Source of the DNA: Pseudomonas monsensis
GTDB taxonomy: Bacteria; Pseudomonadota; Gammaproteobacteria; Pseudomonadales; Pseudomonadaceae
DNA: 64,000 bases
Reading direction: 5' to 3'
Assembly (NCBI RefSeq): GCF_014268495.2
Contig: NZ_CP077087.1
Span: 1,491,501 to 1,555,500, forward strand
The notes beneath the pieces were generated by a model, which saw nothing but the letters and a program-made list of their open reading frames with translations, was not told the origin of the DNA and made no database searches. Positions 56,486 through 64,000 of this stretch are shown in pieces (the first letter of the stretch is position 1; each line of letters starts with the position of its first letter). The translations under genes and the position numbers were made by a program.

Positions 56486-57838
56486 ATGAGCGCGCTCTAT
56501 ATGATTGCCGGCACCCTGATCGCCTTGGGTGTGCTGGTCACCTTTCACGAATTCGGCCATTTCTGGGTCGCGCGTCGCTGTGGCGTCAAGGTTCTGCGTT
56601 TTTCCGTGGGCTTTGGCATGCCGTTGTTGCGCTGGCACGACAGGCAGGGCACCGAGTTCGTGGTTGCCGCGATTCCGCTGGGTGGCTACGTCAAGATGCT
56701 CGACGAGCGTGAGGGCGAGGTTCCACCCGATCAGCTCCATCAGTCGTTCAATCGCAAGTCCGTGCGTCAGCGCATCGCCATCGTCGCTGCCGGCCCGATT
56801 GCCAACTTCCTCCTGGCACTGGTGTTTTTCTGGGTGCTGGCCATGCTGGGCAGCGAGCAGGTGCGTCCGGTCATTGGTGCAGTCGAGTCCGGCAGCATTG
56901 CGGCAAAGGCCGGTTTGAGCGCGGGCGAGGAAATCGTCGCGATTGATGGTGAGCCGACTTCCGGTTGGGCTGCCGTGAATCTACAACTGGTGCGCCGCCT
57001 CGGTGAGAGTGGTTCCCTGCAATTGCTGGTGCGCGAACAAGGCTCGAGCGCCGATTCGCCGCGAACGCTGGCTCTGGATAACTGGCTCAAGGGTGCTGAT
57101 GAGCCCGACCCGATTCGTTCGTTGGGTATTCGTCCATGGCGTCCGGCCCTGCCGCCGGTGCTGGCCGAGCTTGACCCGAAGGGGCCGGCTCAGGCTGCCG
57201 GGCTCAAGACCGGTGACCGGTTGCTGGCCCTTGATGGGCAGGCGCTCAATGACTGGCAGCAAGTGGTTGATACGGTTCGTACGCGTCCTGATACCAAAAT
57301 CATGCTGCGCATCGAGCGCGACAGTGCTCAAATCGACGTCCCGGTGACTTTGGCAGCGCGTGGTGAAAGCAAGTCGCCAAGCGGCTATCTGGGTGCTGGC
57401 GTGAAAGCGGTCGACTGGCCGCCGGAGATGATCCGCGAGGTCAGTTACGGGCCGTTGGCCGCTATTGGCGAGGGTGCCCGTCGCACTTGGACCATGAGCA
57501 TTCTGACGCTGGATTCGCTGAAGAAAATGCTGTTCGGCGAGCTCTCGGTAAAAAACTTGAGTGGACCGATAACCATTGCTAAAGTGGCGGGCGCTTCTGC
57601 CCAGTCGGGCGTCGCTGATTTCCTGAATTTCCTTGCTTATCTGAGTATTAGCCTGGGGGTTCTGAATTTGCTGCCCATCCCTGTACTGGATGGGGGGCAT
57701 TTGTTGTTTTATCTGATCGAGTGGGCGCGTGGTCGTCCCTTGTCGGATCGGGTGCAAGGTTGGGGGATACAGATCGGTATCAGTTTGGTGGTCGGGGTGA
57801 TGTTGCTTGCTCTGGTCAACGATCTGGGTCGACTGTAA
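56486..57838 (+). CDS. rseP: Site-2 intramembrane protease RseP (MucP)
   Basis: This 450-residue inner-membrane zinc protease cleaves the anti-sigma factor MucA/RseA and so frees AlgU/RpoE. The zinc site is His21-Glu22-x2-His25 (VTFHEFGHFWVARR) in the first TM, and the second ligand motif is LNLLPIPVLDGGHL near the C-terminus. Two PDZ domains lie between, at about 115-195 and 215-300. It precedes bamA, linking envelope stress control to outer-membrane assembly. The lipoprotein operon at 12597-13846 is a possible downstream AlgU target. Confidence 0.96.
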   Translation: MSALYMIAGTLIALGVLVTFHEFGHFWVARRCGVKVLRFSVGFGMPLLRWHDRQGTEFVVAAIPLGGYVKMLDEREGEVPPDQLHQSFNRKSVRQRIAIVAAGPIANFLLALVFFWVLAMLGSEQVRPVIGAVESGSIAAKAGLSAGEEIVAIDGEPTSGWAAVNLQLVRRLGESGSLQLLVREQGSSADSPRTLALDNWLKGADEPDPIRSLGIRPWRPALPPVLAELDPKGPAQAAGLKTGDRLLALDGQALNDWQQVVDTVRTRPDTKIMLRIERDSAQIDVPVTLAARGESKSPSGYLGAGVKAVDWPPEMIREVSYGPLAAIGEGARRTWTMSILTLDSLKKMLFGELSVKNLSGPITIAKVAGASAQSGVADFLNFLAYLSISLGVLNLLPIPVLDGGHLLFYLIEWARGRPLSDRVQGWGIQIGISLVVGVMLLALVNDLGRL

Positions 57839-57858
57839 CGCTTCGCTGAATTGCGAAT

Positions 57859-57886
57859 CTGCCGCATTTTGCGGCAGTTTGTTTAT
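57859..57886 (+). terminator. Terminator-like hairpin between rseP and bamA
   Basis: CTGCCGC pairs with GCGGCAG around ATTTT, followed by TTTGTTTATT. It sits 20 bases after rseP and 26 before bamA, so it may reduce readthrough or mark an mRNA end. Confidence 0.75.
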
Positions 57887-57912
57887 TGCCAGTTGGAATA
57901 AGAAAGGACTTC

Positions 57913-60303
57913 ATGAAACGTCTGCTGCTAACTGCGGTTCTCACCGTATTGATGATCGCCGAAGTTCACGCCGAGTCCTTCACTATCTCTGATATTCGCG
58001 TCAACGGCCTCCAGCGGGTCTCCGCGGGTAGTGTCTTTGGTGCCTTGCCGTTGAACGTCGGCGAGCAGGCGGATGATCGTCGCCTGGTGGAGTCCACTCG
58101 TGCGTTGTTCAAAACCGGTTTCTTTCAAGATATCCAGCTGGGCCGCGAAGGCAACGTTCTGGTAATCACGGTTGTCGAGCGTCCATCCGTCGCAAGTATC
58201 GAGATCGAAGGTAACAAGGCGATCTCTACCGAAGACCTGATGAAAGGCCTCAAGCAATCCGGTCTGGCCGAAGGCGAGATCTTCCAGCGTGCCACCCTCG
58301 AAGGCGTGCGTAACGAGCTGCAGCGCCAGTACGTCGCGCAAGGTCGTTACTCGGCTACCGTCGATACCGAAGTGGTGTCGCAGCCGCGTAACCGCGTCGG
58401 TCTGAAAGTGAAGATCAACGAAGGCACCGTTGCCGCCATTCAGCACATCAACGTGGTGGGCAACACGGTTTTCCCTGAAGAAGACCTGACCGACCTGTTC
58501 GAACTGAAAACCACCAACTGGTTGTCGTTTTTCAAGAACGACGACAAGTACGCCCGTGAAAAGCTTTCCGGTGACCTGGAGCGTCTGCGTTCCTACTACC
58601 TGGACCGCGGCTATATCAACATGGATATCGCTTCGACCCAGGTGTCCATCACCCCGGACAAGAAACACGTCTACATCACCGTCAACGTGACCGAAGGTGA
58701 AAAGTACACCGTTCGTGACGTCAAGCTCAGCGGTGACCTGAAAGTCCCTGAAGACCAGGTCAAGTCCCTGTTGCTGGTGCAGAAGGGCCAGGTGTTCTCG
58801 CGCAAGCTGATGACCACCACCTCCGAACTGATCACCCGTCGCCTGGGTAACGAGGGCTACACCTTCGCCAACGTCAATGGTGTGCCTCAGCCGCATGACG
58901 ACGATCACACGGTGGACATCCTGTTTGCTGTCGATCCGGGCAAGCGTGCCTATGTCAACCGCATCAACTTCCGTGGCAACACCAAGTCCGAAGACGAAGT
59001 GCTGCGTCGCGAAATGCGTCAGATGGAAGGTGGCTGGGCTTCGACCTACCTGATCGACCAGTCCAAGACCCGTCTTGAGCGTCTGGGCTTCTTCAAAGAA
59101 GTGAACGTCGAGACGCCGGCCGTTCCGGGTGTCGACGATCAGGTTGACGTGAATTACGCCGTTGAAGAACAGGCTTCCGGTTCGATTACCGCCAGCGTCG
59201 GTTTCGCCCAGAGCGCCGGTTTGATCCTCGGTGGTTCGATCACCCAGAACAACTTCCTCGGTACCGGTAACCGCGTCAGCGTCGGCCTGACCCGAAGCGA
59301 ATACCAGAGCCGCTACAACTTCGGCTACGTTGACCCGTACTGGACCGCCGATGGCGTGAGCCTGGGCTACAACGCGTTCTATCGCACCACCGACTACAAA
59401 GATCTCAACATCGACGTAGCCAGCTATGCGGTAGACAGCCTGGGTGCCGGTGTCAACGTTGGCTACCCGATCAGCGAGACTTCGCGCCTGACCTTCGGTC
59501 TGTCCGCTCAACAGGACAAGATCAAGACCGGTCAGTACACCGTTGACGAGATCTTCGACTTCGTTAACAAGGAAGGCGATCAGTATCTGAACTTCAAGGC
59601 TTCGGCCGGCTGGTCCGAGTCGACCCTGAACAAGGGCGTATTGCCGACCCGTGGCCGTTCGCAGAGCCTGACGCTGGAAACCACGATTCCGGGCAGCGAC
59701 CTGTCGTTCTACAAACTCGACTACCGTGGCCAGCTGTTCCAGCCGATCACCGAGAACTACACCCTGCGTCTGCACACCGAGCTGGGTTATGGCGACGGTT
59801 ACGGTTCGACCGATGGCTTGCCTTTCTATGAAAACTACTATGCTGGTGGTTTCAACTCGGTACGTGGCTTTAAGGACAGCACCTTGGGTCCTCGCAGTAC
59901 GCCGAGTCGTGGTCAGGGGGTTACCGGTAACGCCGGTACGATTGCCGACCCGGATCAGGATCCATTGCCATTCGGTGGTAACGTGCTGATTCAGGGTGGT
60001 GCAGAGGTTCTGTTCCCGCTGCCATTCGTGAAGGATCAGCGCTCCCTGCGTACTTCGGTATTCTGGGATGTGGGTAACGTATTCGATTCCAAATGCCAGA
60101 AGACCACCAACGCGACCGCAGGCTCCACGTCATCCACGCAGTGCAACGACATCAGCCTGAGCAACATGGCCAGTTCCGTTGGTGTGGGTGTGACCTGGGT
60201 CACCGCACTGGGTCCTCTGAGTTTTGCCCTGGCGATGCCTGTCAAGAAACCGGATAACGCTGAAACCCAAGTGTTCCAATTCTCCCTCGGCCAGACGTTC
60301 TAA
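57913..60303 (+). CDS. bamA: Outer-membrane protein assembly factor BamA
   Basis: This 796-residue protein is the core of the BAM complex. The signal peptide ends at Ala20 (VHA-ESFTI). Five POTRA domains run from about 22 to 425, and a 16-stranded barrel fills the rest. The conserved VRGF of loop 6 is in FNSVRGFKDSTLGPRS, and the last residue is Phe (FSLGQTF), as needed for its own assembly. ATG 57913 follows AAAGGA. It is followed 45 bases later by skp, the periplasmic chaperone that feeds it. Confidence 0.98.
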   Translation: MKRLLLTAVLTVLMIAEVHAESFTISDIRVNGLQRVSAGSVFGALPLNVGEQADDRRLVESTRALFKTGFFQDIQLGREGNVLVITVVERPSVASIEIEGNKAISTEDLMKGLKQSGLAEGEIFQRATLEGVRNELQRQYVAQGRYSATVDTEVVSQPRNRVGLKVKINEGTVAAIQHINVVGNTVFPEEDLTDLFELKTTNWLSFFKNDDKYAREKLSGDLERLRSYYLDRGYINMDIASTQVSITPDKKHVYITVNVTEGEKYTVRDVKLSGDLKVPEDQVKSLLLVQKGQVFSRKLMTTTSELITRRLGNEGYTFANVNGVPQPHDDDHTVDILFAVDPGKRAYVNRINFRGNTKSEDEVLRREMRQMEGGWASTYLIDQSKTRLERLGFFKEVNVETPAVPGVDDQVDVNYAVEEQASGSITASVGFAQSAGLILGGSITQNNFLGTGNRVSVGLTRSEYQSRYNFGYVDPYWTADGVSLGYNAFYRTTDYKDLNIDVASYAVDSLGAGVNVGYPISETSRLTFGLSAQQDKIKTGQYTVDEIFDFVNKEGDQYLNFKASAGWSESTLNKGVLPTRGRSQSLTLETTIPGSDLSFYKLDYRGQLFQPITENYTLRLHTELGYGDGYGSTDGLPFYENYYAGGFNSVRGFKDSTLGPRSTPSRGQGVTGNAGTIADPDQDPLPFGGNVLIQGGAEVLFPLPFVKDQRSLRTSVFWDVGNVFDSKCQKTTNATAGSTSSTQCNDISLSNMASSVGVGVTWVTALGPLSFALAMPVKKPDNAETQVFQFSLGQTF

Positions 60304-60348
60304 GCGTCTGACCCAAGATAACGACAATGGATTTTGTAGGAGTGCATC

Positions 60349-60852
60349 GTGCGTAAGTTGACTCAATTGGTTCTCCTGGCCTCCTTGATGGTGGCAGGCC
60401 CGGCATTTGCCGACATGAAAATTGCCGTTCTGAACTATCAGATGGCCTTGCTGGAATCGGACGCGGCCAAGAAATACGCCGTGGATGCCGAGAAGAAGTT
60501 CGGTCCGCAACTGACCAAGCTGAAGACGCTGGAAAGCAGCGCCAAGGGCATTCAGGACCGTCTGATGGCCGGTGGCGACAAAATGCAGCAAGGCGAGCGT
60601 GAGCGTCTGGAGCTTGAATTCAAGCAAAAGGCCCGTGACTTCCAGTTCCAGTCCAAGGAACTGAACGAAGCCAAAGCCGTTGCCGACCGCGAAATGCTCA
60701 AGCAACTGAAGCCGAAACTGGATAGCGCAGTGGAAGAAGTCATCAAGAAAGGTGGTTTTGACCTGGTGTTCGAGCGTGGCGCAGTGATTGATGTCAAACC
60801 TCAGTACGACATCACGCGCCAGGTCATCGAGCGCATGAATCAGCTGAAGTAA
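60349..60852 (+). CDS. skp: Periplasmic chaperone Skp (OmpH)
   Basis: This 167-residue chaperone carries unfolded outer-membrane proteins through the periplasm. The signal peptide ends FA-DMKIAV at residue 21. The mature part is mostly a long charged coiled coil (KFGPQLTKLKTLESSAKGIQ, RERLELEFKQKARDFQFQ), forming the tentacles of the trimer. The start is GTG 60349, preceded by TAGGAG. lpxD begins three bases after the stop. Confidence 0.96.
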   Translation: MRKLTQLVLLASLMVAGPAFADMKIAVLNYQMALLESDAAKKYAVDAEKKFGPQLTKLKTLESSAKGIQDRLMAGGDKMQQGERERLELEFKQKARDFQFQSKELNEAKAVADREMLKQLKPKLDSAVEEVIKKGGFDLVFERGAVIDVKPQYDITRQVIERMNQLK

Positions 60853-60855
60853 CCC

Positions 60856-61911
60856 ATGACCGTGACTATCAAGCTCGGCCAGTTGGCCGAGTTCCTCGGC
60901 GCCACCTTGCGTGGCGACCCTGAGACGCAAATTACTGGGCTAGCCACTTTGCAAGAGGCTGGCCCAGCTCAGTTGAGCTTTCTGGCAAACCCTCAATATC
61001 GCAAATACCTGGCGGGCTCGCAGGCGGCAGCTCTGTTGCTCAAAGCGGCCGACGCCGAAGGCTTTGCCGGTAATGCATTGGTGGTGCCGGATCCTTATCT
61101 GGCTTACGCACGCATTTCTCATCTGTTCGATCCCAAGCCAAAAGCCGTAGCGGGTGTCCACCCGACAGCGGTGATTGCGGCGGATGCCGTGGTTGATCCA
61201 ACCGCCAGCATCGGTCCGTTCGTGGTGATCGAGGCGGGGGCGCGGATTGCTGCCCACGTGACGCTGAGTGCGCATTGCGTAGTTGGCGCGCGCAGCGAAA
61301 TCGGCGAAGGCGGCTGGCTTGCTCCGCGAGTGACGCTGTATCACGACGTGCGCATCGGCAAGCGCGTGGTGATCCAGTCCGGTGCGGTGCTCGGTGGTGA
61401 AGGCTTCGGCTTTGCCAACGAGAAGGGTATCTGGCAGAAAATCGCCCAGATCGGTGGCGTGACCATCGGCGACGATGTGGAGATTGGCGTGAATACCGCC
61501 ATCGACCGCGGTGCGTTGGCCGATACCGTGATCGGTAATGGCGTGAAGCTCGACAATCAGATCCAGATTGCCCACAACGTCCAGGTCGGTGATCACACCG
61601 CCATGGCCGCGTGCGTGGGGATCTCCGGCAGCACCAAAATCGGTAAGCACTGCATGCTCGCCGGTGGTGTCGGCCTGGTTGGGCACATTGATATCTGCGA
61701 CAACGTTTTCCTGACCGGGATGACCATGGTGACCCACTCGATTACCGAGCCGGGTGCCTATTCATCTGGAACAGCCATGCAACCGGCGGCCGAATGGCGC
61801 AAAAGCGCGGCCCGCATCCGTCAGCTCGACGATATCGCGCGACGGTTGAAACAGCTGGAAAAGCGCGTAGGGGAAGTGACCCCTGACGGTAATGCTTCAT
61901 CAGATGGCTGA
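60856..61911 (+). CDS. lpxD: UDP-3-O-acylglucosamine N-acyltransferase
   Basis: This 351-residue enzyme adds the second (N-linked) hydroxyacyl chain in lipid A synthesis. An N-terminal uridine-binding domain is followed by a left-handed beta-helix with many hexapeptide repeats (VHPTAVIAADAVVDPTASIG, ...), and the catalytic His is in LDNQIQIAHNVQVGDHTA. A coiled tail ends the protein. It is the third gene of the bamA-skp-lpxD-fabZ-lpxA-lpxB run. Confidence 0.97.
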   Translation: MTVTIKLGQLAEFLGATLRGDPETQITGLATLQEAGPAQLSFLANPQYRKYLAGSQAAALLLKAADAEGFAGNALVVPDPYLAYARISHLFDPKPKAVAGVHPTAVIAADAVVDPTASIGPFVVIEAGARIAAHVTLSAHCVVGARSEIGEGGWLAPRVTLYHDVRIGKRVVIQSGAVLGGEGFGFANEKGIWQKIAQIGGVTIGDDVEIGVNTAIDRGALADTVIGNGVKLDNQIQIAHNVQVGDHTAMAACVGISGSTKIGKHCMLAGGVGLVGHIDICDNVFLTGMTMVTHSITEPGAYSSGTAMQPAAEWRKSAARIRQLDDIARRLKQLEKRVGEVTPDGNASSDG

Positions 61912-62017
61912 TACCATTTCCATATCAAGTGTGCACAGCCTCTAGACTGCCTCCTTGATTTGCTAGAGGAGTGCGCGTCAGTCGCGCTCCCAATCTTTAC
62001 ATAGGCTTCCCCCCGAA

Positions 62018-62458
62018 ATGATGGACATCAACGAGATTCGCGAATACCTGCCTCACCGTTACCCGTTCCTGCTGGTGGACCGGGTGGTGGAACTGGACAC
62101 TGAAGGCAAGCGCATTCGCGCCTACAAGAATGTCAGCATCAATGAACCGTTCTTCAATGGTCACTTCCCGGCGCATCCAATCATGCCGGGCGTGCTGATC
62201 ATCGAAGCGATGGCTCAGGCTGCCGGGATCCTCGGTTTCAAAATGCTTGATGTGAAGCCGGCCGATGGCACGCTTTACTACTTCGTCGGTTCCGACAAAC
62301 TGCGTTTCCGCCAGCCAGTGCTGCCCGGCGACCAACTGATCCTGGAAGCGAAATTCATCAGCTGCAAGCGTCAGATCTGGAAGTTCGAATGCCAGGCGTC
62401 GGTTGATGGCAAGCCGGTCTGCTCGGCTGAAATCATCTGTGCGGAACGCAAGCTATGA
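62018..62458 (+). CDS. fabZ: 3-hydroxyacyl-ACP dehydratase FabZ
   Basis: This 146-residue hot-dog-fold enzyme removes water from hydroxyacyl-ACP in fatty acid synthesis. The catalytic His and Glu lie in FFNGHFPAHPIMPGVLIIEA. Two adjacent ATGs (62018, 62021) are possible starts. Competition between FabZ and LpxA for hydroxyacyl-ACP sets the phospholipid/lipid A balance, and the genes overlap by four bases here. Confidence 0.97.
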   Translation: MMDINEIREYLPHRYPFLLVDRVVELDTEGKRIRAYKNVSINEPFFNGHFPAHPIMPGVLIIEAMAQAAGILGFKMLDVKPADGTLYYFVGSDKLRFRQPVLPGDQLILEAKFISCKRQIWKFECQASVDGKPVCSAEIICAERKL

Positions 62459-63231
62459 GTTTGATTGACCCTCGCGCAATCATCGATCCGTCGGCCGTTC
62501 TGGCTGACGGCGTCGAGGTCGGCCCGTGGTCGATCATCGGCGCAGGTGTGGAAATCGGCGAGGGTACCGTGATCGGGCCGCATGTGATCCTCAAAGGCCC
62601 GACCCGCATCGGCAAGCACAATCGTATCTACCAGTTTTCCTCGGTAGGCGAAGACACGCCTGATCTGAAATACAAGGGTGAAGAAACCCGCCTGGTGATC
62701 GGTGACCACAACGTCATCCGTGAAGGCGTCACGATTCACCGCGGCACGGTACAGGATCGTTCCGAAACCACCCTGGGCGATCACAACCTGATCATGGCCT
62801 ATGCCCACATCGGTCACGACAGCGTCATTGGCAATCACTGCATCCTCGTCAACAACACCGCGCTGGCCGGCCATGTTCATGTTGATGACTGGGCGATCCT
62901 CTCCGGCTTCACCCTGGTTCACCAGTATTGCCACATCGGCGCCCACAGCTTTTCCGGCATGGGCACGGCGATCGGCAAGGATGTGCCTGCGTTTGTCACC
63001 GTGTTCGGCAACCCGGCCGAAGCCCGCAGCATGAACTTCGAAGGCATGCGCCGTCGCGGTTTCAGCGAAGAGGCGATTCACGCCTTGCGTCGCGCCTACA
63101 AGACTGTTTATCGCCAGGGGCTGACGGTTGAACAGGCTTTGGCGGAACTGGCCGAACCTGCTGCCCAGTTCCCGGAAGTCGCAATGTTCCGTGACTCCAT
63201 CCTGTCGTCGACTCGCGGCATCACCCGCTGA
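62455..63231 (+). CDS. lpxA: UDP-N-acetylglucosamine acyltransferase
   Basis: This 258-residue enzyme starts lipid A synthesis by adding a hydroxyacyl chain to UDP-GlcNAc. It is a left-handed beta-helix of hexapeptide repeats (IDPRAIIDPSAVLADGVEVG, ...), with the catalytic His in NHCILVNNTALAGHVHVDD and a C-terminal helical part. In Pseudomonas it prefers a C10 hydroxyacyl chain; that is family knowledge, not read here. It overlaps fabZ by four bases. Confidence 0.97.
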   Translation: MSLIDPRAIIDPSAVLADGVEVGPWSIIGAGVEIGEGTVIGPHVILKGPTRIGKHNRIYQFSSVGEDTPDLKYKGEETRLVIGDHNVIREGVTIHRGTVQDRSETTLGDHNLIMAYAHIGHDSVIGNHCILVNNTALAGHVHVDDWAILSGFTLVHQYCHIGAHSFSGMGTAIGKDVPAFVTVFGNPAEARSMNFEGMRRRGFSEEAIHALRRAYKTVYRQGLTVEQALAELAEPAAQFPEVAMFRDSILSSTRGITR

Positions 63232-63233
63232 TC

Positions 63234-64000
63234 ATGGCCAATCTGCGTATTGCGCTGGTAGCGGGTGAGGCTTCCGGTGACATTTTGGGCGCCGGTCTCA
63301 TGCGCGCCCTCAAGGCACAACACCCGGCGGTCGAGTTCATCGGTGTCGGCGGGCCCTTGATGCAGGCCGAGGGGCTGACGTCCTGCTTTCCCATGGAGCG
63401 CCTGTCGGTCATGGGCCTGGTGGAAGTCCTTGGGCGGTTGCGCGAATTGCTCAAGCGTCGCAAGGATCTGATCGCCACGCTGATCGCGGCGAAACCGGAC
63501 GTATTCATCGGTATCGATGCCCCGGACTTCAACCTCAATATCGAACTCAAGCTGCGTCAGGCCGGAATCAAAACCGTGCACTACGTCAGCCCGTCGGTAT
63601 GGGCGTGGCGGCAGAAGCGCGTGCTGAAGATTCGCGAAGGCTGCGACCTGATGCTGACGCTGTTGCCGTTCGAAGCCAGGTTTTACGAAGAGAAGGGCGT
63701 GCCGGTCCGCTTCGTCGGTCACACGCTGGCCGATACCATCCCGCTGGAAGCCGATCGCGCTGCGGCGCGCGCCGAACTGGGCCTGCCCGACGGTCCGCTG
63801 GTCGCGTTGATGCCGGGCAGTCGGGGTGGCGAAGTCGGCCGTCTCGGTGCACTTTTCCTCGATACGGCCGAGCGCCTGCGTGCCATGCACCCGGGGTTGC
63901 GTTTCGTCCTGCCGTGCGCCAATGCCGAGCGTCGTGCGCAGATCGAAGCGCTGCTGGTTGGCCGCGACCTGCCGGTGACCCTGCTCGACGGCAAATCCCA
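63234..64000 (+). CDS. lpxB: Lipid A disaccharide synthase, 5' part
   Basis: An ATG at 63234, two bases after the lpxA stop, opens a frame that runs without a stop to the window edge (255 codons of about 375). It begins MANLRIALVAGEASGDILGA and contains FIGVGGPLMQAEG, IDAPDFNL, HYVSPSVWAWRQKR and LMPGSRGGEV, all LpxB (GT19) landmarks. The enzyme joins UDP-diacylglucosamine and lipid X. Truncation is only by the window end. Confidence 0.97.
   Translation, partial: MANLRIALVAGEASGDILGAGLMRALKAQHPAVEFIGVGGPLMQAEGLTSCFPMERLSVMGLVEVLGRLRELLKRRKDLIATLIAAKPDVFIGIDAPDFNLNIELKLRQAGIKTVHYVSPSVWAWRQKRVLKIREGCDLMLTLLPFEARFYEEKGVPVRFVGHTLADTIPLEADRAAARAELGLPDGPLVALMPGSRGGEVGRLGALFLDTAERLRAMHPGLRFVLPCANAERRAQIEALLVGRDLPVTLLDGKS

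Noticed and set aside
57928..59775. Long minus-strand frame opposite bamA
   Set aside because: bamA is certain on the plus strand, and the antisense frame is Val/Gly/Gln-rich with no domain.
1..64000. tRNA genes, CRISPR arrays, prophage and IS elements
   Set aside because: I looked for cloverleaf ends, regularly spaced repeats, integrases and transposases and found none. The spaced palindromes are REP pairs.

Overview
This is a contiguous 64 kb stretch of chromosome from a fluorescent-type Pseudomonas, most likely the P. fluorescens group. The evidence is the GC-rich codon use, the wspCDEF-wspR / prfB / lysS gene order, the mexLJK-type efflux locus, the rpsB-to-lpxB order typical of the genus, and many paired REP palindromes of the kind that fill gaps between genes in P. 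fluorescens. I see no prophage, insertion sequence, CRISPR array, tRNA or rRNA gene. Most of the window is core genome. The accessory signal lies mainly in the repeats between genes and in a few poorly characterised proteins.

Layout. 1-5158: the 3' part of the Wsp surface-sensing chemosensory operon (end of wspC, then wspD, wspE, wspF, wspR), which controls c-di-GMP synthesis. 5166-5341: a MITE-like element. 5472-8184: prfB, with its programmed +1 frameshift, and lysS. 8287-12355: a TetR regulator, a lipoprotein, a QEGLA/DUF1704 putative metallopeptidase, an alpha/beta hydrolase lipoprotein and a small membrane protein. 12597-13846: an envelope lipoprotein operon (DUF4398 plus OmpA-like) with a candidate AlgU promoter. 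14213-23571: a small unknown gene, ppc, adk, tsaB, a small unknown, a DUF72 protein, a PEP mutase/isocitrate lyase-family protein, an extensin-like protein, a tandem-repeat protein and rsmJ. 23700-28605: mexL, mexJ and mexK-like genes. 28606-29442: a gene-free, repeat-rich gap. 29443-33163: DUF4197, a YbaY-like lipoprotein and plsB on the minus strand. 33401-38937: a cold-shock protein, an unknown gene, rlmA, dapE and a GH17-GT2 glucan synthase. 39158-46426: tcdA, csdE, csdA, dapD, an ArsC/Spx-like gene, a CPA1 antiporter and dapC. 46470-49996: glnD and map. 50370-64000: rpsB, tsf, pyrH, frr, uppS, cdsA, dxr, rseP, bamA, skp, lpxD, fabZ, lpxA and the 5' part of lpxB.

Functional links. dapC, dapD and dapE supply three steps of the succinylase branch to diaminopimelate and lysine, and lysS charges lysine. 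csdA and csdE deliver sulfur and are the known partners of tcdA, which modifies t6A; tsaB acts earlier in t6A synthesis. The 3' cluster couples translation (rpsB, tsf, frr) to envelope building: uppS for the lipid carrier, cdsA and plsB for phospholipids, rseP for sigma-E/AlgU signalling, bamA and skp for outer-membrane proteins, and lpxD, fabZ, lpxA and lpxB for lipid A.

No complete, obviously new multigene system is visible. The observations most worth following are the metal-ligand-like Cys/His cluster in the N-terminus of WspD, the QEGLA peptidase, the two-repeat proline-rich protein beside rsmJ, the LAS-type zinc motif in the extensin-like protein, the MITE-like pair at 5.2 and 12.4 kb, and the duplicated REP-containing unit at 28.9-29.3 kb.
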